NCBI GenBank assembly: GCA_947084925.1 | Contig: CAMTUJ010000028.1 | Location: forward strand, 1-46,685 | Length of the DNA: 46,685 nt | Direction of reading: 5' to 3' | From: JAGPUQ01 sp947084925 | GTDB taxonomy: Bacteria; Pseudomonadota; Gammaproteobacteria; Pseudomonadales; Porticoccaceae | Part shown: positions 44,826-46,685 of the stretch, one piece after another | Layout of the letters: each line of letters starts with the position of its first letter | Numbering within the stretch: position 1 is the first letter of the stretch | The notes under the pieces: model-generated | Seen by the model: only the letters and a program-made list of their open reading frames with translations | The model's database searches: none | What the model was told of the DNA's origin: nothing | Program-made: the position numbers and the translations under genes

Positions 44826-46154
44826 ATGAAAGTTGCCGTAGTCCACGACTGGCTGACTCAGATCGCCGGCGCCGAGCGTGTTCTGGAAGAGATCCTTCGA
44901 CTCTATCCCGACGCGACGCTGTTTGCGGTGATCGACTGCGTGCCTCCGGAGCAGCGCGGCTTTTTGCAGGGCCGCGCGGTGCACACGTCCTTCATCCAGA
45001 AGTTTCCCTTCGCACGGCGCTTTTACCGGCACTATCTGCCCCTGATGCCGCTGGCCGTGGAACAACTGGATCTCTCGGGGTTCGATCTGGTGATTTCCAG
45101 CAGCCACGCGGTCGCCAAGGGGGTGCTGACCGGGCCGGACCAGCTTCACGTCAGCTACATTCATTCACCCATGCGCTATGCGTGGGATTTGCAGCATCAG
45201 TGCCTGCGCGAGAGCCGGATGGAGCGCGGGCTGCTGAGCTGGCTCGCCCGCTGGCAGTTGCACGGGCTGCGGATCTGGGATCAGCGGACCGCCAACGGCG
45301 TCGATCACATGATCGCCAATTCGGCATTCATCGCCCGGCGCATTCACAAGATTTACCGCCGCGACGCCACCGTGATCCATCCTCCCGTGGATGTCGGGAT
45401 GTTCACCCCGGGCGCCCCGGGCGAACGCACCGGCGAGTTCTACCTGACCGCCTCGCGGGTGGTGCCCCACAAGCGCATGGATCTCATCGTCGAAGCTTTC
45501 CGGCAGCTTCCCGACCGCCGCCTGGTGGTGATCGGCGCAGGCCCGGCGCTCAAGCGCATCCGGCACGGGGCGCCGCCGAATGTCCAGTTTCTGGGGTATC
45601 AGCCAGCCGAGGTGTTGCGGGATCACATGCGCCGCGCCCGGGCGTTCATCTTTGCGGCCGAGGAGGATTTCGGAATCATCCCGGTGGAGGCGCAAGCCTG
45701 CGGAACCCCGGTCATCGCCTTCGGGAAAGGCGGCGTCACGGAAACAGTGGTTGCCCTGGAGCACGTCAGTGCTGTCAATGCATCGATCGCGAAGGCAGAG
45801 GCGATGGCGGACGCTGACGCCGGATACCGGCAGCGAGGTGCCGCCGTATCCGCGGAAGCGGGCGCGCGTGGCGGCAGTATTCACCCCATGCGGGGGTCCG
45901 GCGGCGATCATTATTCCGTCCCCGTTACGGGCCAGGGCCGCGCTCCGACCGGAGTATTTTTTCCCGAGCAGAGCGTGGACTCCCTGCTTGCGGCGATCGC
46001 CATGTTTGAGGCGAATGAAGCGCGTTTCGATCCGGCGGCCATCCGCTGCCACGCGGAACGTTTCGCGGCGGAGCGATTTCGCGCCGAACTACAGGCTTTG
46101 ATCACGCGTTGCTGGCGCGAGTGGCAGGCCGGGCTGCCAACGCCCCGGCGGTGA
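44826..46154 (+). CDS. Glycosyltransferase, GT4 family, with an extra insertion
   Basis: GT-B glycosyltransferase of 442 residues, probably for exopolysaccharide or O-antigen. The acceptor domain starts KVAVVHDWLTQIAGAERVLEEI. The C-terminal domain has LTASRVVPHKRMDLIVEAF, the EX7E motif in EEDFGIIPVEAQACGTPVIAFGKGG, and later TGVFFPEQSVDSLLAAI. Between GGVTETVVAL (ending near 45757) and PTGVFFPEQ (from about 45946) lie some 60 residues not expected in this family, rich in Ala, Gly and Ser. The frame is kept, so the gene may still work. Starts 100 bases after the decayed transferase. Confidence 0.88.
   Translation: MKVAVVHDWLTQIAGAERVLEEILRLYPDATLFAVIDCVPPEQRGFLQGRAVHTSFIQKFPFARRFYRHYLPLMPLAVEQLDLSGFDLVISSSHAVAKGVLTGPDQLHVSYIHSPMRYAWDLQHQCLRESRMERGLLSWLARWQLHGLRIWDQRTANGVDHMIANSAFIARRIHKIYRRDATVIHPPVDVGMFTPGAPGERTGEFYLTASRVVPHKRMDLIVEAFRQLPDRRLVVIGAGPALKRIRHGAPPNVQFLGYQPAEVLRDHMRRARAFIFAAEEDFGIIPVEAQACGTPVIAFGKGGVTETVVALEHVSAVNASIAKAEAMADADAGYRQRGAAVSAEAGARGGSIHPMRGSGGDHYSVPVTGQGRAPTGVFFPEQSVDSLLAAIAMFEANEARFDPAAIRCHAERFAAERFRAELQALITRCWREWQAGLPTPRR
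45758..45945 (+). other. In-frame insertion within the glycosyltransferase gene
   Basis: About 188 bases that interrupt the conserved ETVV...PTGVFFPEQ segment without breaking the frame. They include an imperfect palindrome, GGATACCGGC/GCCGCCGTATCC. Origin unknown: it may be an inserted repeat element or a lineage-specific loop. Confidence 0.5.
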
Positions 46155-46235
46155 CAAAACCACCGCCCCCGGAGCGCGGTTTGGCAGTGCGCTGCTTTTA
46201 CCCCTGAGGGTGCTCTGAATAACCACGTAATCGTC

Positions 46236-46279
46236 GTTCCCGCCCCTGCCCCCGTGAAGTCGGGGGCAGGGGCGGGAAC
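46236..46279. repeat. REP-like perfect hairpin
   Basis: A 19-bp perfect inverted repeat (GTTCCCGCCCCTGCCCCCG and its complement) around the 6-base loop TGAAGT, followed by CCAG. It resembles REP-type intergenic palindromes (TTCCCGC...GCGGGAA). No T-run follows, though it could still stabilise or end the glycosyltransferase mRNA 80 bases upstream. Confidence 0.75.
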
Positions 46280-46373
46280 CCAGAAATATCAGGATCTAAT
46301 GACGACGGCTGGTAACTGTGTCGAAACTTGCGTGCTGTGCCACGCCCTGCAGATCCCTGTCGCCAGAATCTTA

Positions 46374-46403
46374 GGGTGGGCAAAGCGCAGCGTGCTCACG
46401 CGG
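46374..46403. repeat. Intergenic repeat with GTGGGCA/TGCTCAC arms
   Basis: GGTGGGCA, about ten bases (AAGCGCAGCG), then TGCTCACG form an imperfect palindrome. Very similar sequence is familiar to me as a dispersed intergenic repeat in many proteobacteria; this is recollection, not a search. Confidence 0.45.
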
Positions 46404-46576
46404 ACTCATCCCGCCGCATGCACCAAGCCCGCGACCTGCGCCAACCTCCACGCGGACCGAGCCCGTCGCGAGTCACCAAGCCGCGCGCCCAAGCCTCGCC
46501 TATGTATAGTCTCTTGCCGAAATAGCCGCACTTGCCTGATGGCCAATATTCATAAGCCAAAAAGATTGCGTGGGAT

Positions 46577-46685
46577 TAGCCTTTTCCAATGACACATGAG
46601 CCTGAAGGGGTGTCGTGATTCCACCGTAAGGTGAGCCTGAGGGGTCCGGTTCCGGGATCATCGGAGGATGATCGTGAACCTCGAC
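46577..46685 (+). mobile_element. IS end, right copy (inverted relative to 33-141)
   Basis: Exact reverse complement of 33-141, cut by the window edge. Identity begins at TAGCC (46577), which marks or lies close to the element tip. Contains the two subterminal GAGCCTGA(A)GGGG repeats and a GGAGG ribosome-binding site at about 46662. Confidence 0.8.
46674..46685 (+). CDS. Transposase-like protein, first codons (cut by window edge)
   Basis: GTG start after GGAGG gives MNLD before the window ends, identical to the start of the minus-strand fragment at 1-44. Function rests on the mobile-element context only. Confidence 0.45.

Larger units (their letters stand above)
46155..46576. other. Repeat-rich intergenic region, no gene seen
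   Basis: No convincing coding sequence between the glycosyltransferase and the right IS end. It contains the hairpin at 46236-46279 and a GGTGGGCAAAGCGCAGCGTGC-type repeat near 46374. Base composition drops toward AT-rich after about 46530, unlike the genes to the left. Confidence 0.6.

Noticed and set aside
46254..46592. 112-codon open frame near the right end
   Set aside because: Crosses the REP-like hairpin, another repeat and the IS end; no protein resemblance.

Overview
The window is high-GC DNA from a bacterium that is most likely a non-enteric gammaproteobacterium. The evidence is the Pseudomonas-type order smc-zipA-ligA, the acnD/prpF variant of the methylcitrate cycle, the scpA-scpB-rluB operon, pdxJ and a YciO-type protein. 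I cannot assign an order or genus from sequence alone. No rRNA, tRNA or CRISPR array was seen. Both window ends lie inside copies of the same insertion-sequence end in inverted orientation: a 109-bp exact inverted repeat at 33-141 and 46577-46685. Each copy carries the first codons of an outward-facing, transposase-like gene, so the window is a segment or contig bounded by two IS copies.

Layout. 340-7034: methylcitrate cycle genes prpB, prpC, acnD and prpF for propionyl-CoA use, with a small DUF559 nuclease gene and its palindromic repeats wedged between acnD and prpF. 7099-10231: two divergent short-chain dehydrogenases, an exported double-domain carboxymuconolactone decarboxylase-like protein and a pterin-4a-carbinolamine dehydratase. 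10290-13220: a TetR regulator divergent from two MaoC-type hydratases and an acyl-CoA dehydrogenase, probably an acyl-CoA degradation operon. 13403-15655: a membrane PAS-GGDEF-EAL protein with a degenerate EAL site. 15757-23572: flavodoxin and trmL on the minus strand, then smc, zipA and ligA on the plus strand.

23681-32428 is mostly housekeeping. It holds an unknown protein, an MFS transporter, a frameshifted TrmH-family RNA methyltransferase, pdxJ, an exported cyclophilin, an SH3 membrane protein, a YciI protein, a membrane protein, a YciO-type protein and scpA-scpB-rluB. 32491-37664 looks catabolic: a flavin-binding PNPOx-like protein, an MFS carrier, an acetyl-CoA hydrolase/transferase-like protein and a Baeyer-Villiger-type monooxygenase. 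37785-44187 holds a small unassigned protein, a VIT-family transporter, a 150-bp palindromic repeat element, a MgtC/DUF4010 membrane protein, a glycine-zipper lipoprotein and a multicopper oxidase/cupredoxin pair suited to copper handling. 44331-46154 has a decayed glycosyltransferase followed by an intact glycosyltransferase with an unusual in-frame insertion. The last 500 bases are repeat-rich and run into the second IS end.

The strongest candidate for something little described is the DUF559 unit at 5383-5814. The nuclease gene is bracketed by near-identical inverted copies of a 38-39 bp palindromic sequence and sits beside a tandem array of 35-bp units with the same core, inside a metabolic operon. 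It looks like a minimal mobile nuclease-plus-palindrome cassette. Other notable items are the internal-deletion derivative of the 150-bp element, the TrmH frameshift, and the insertion in the glycosyltransferase.
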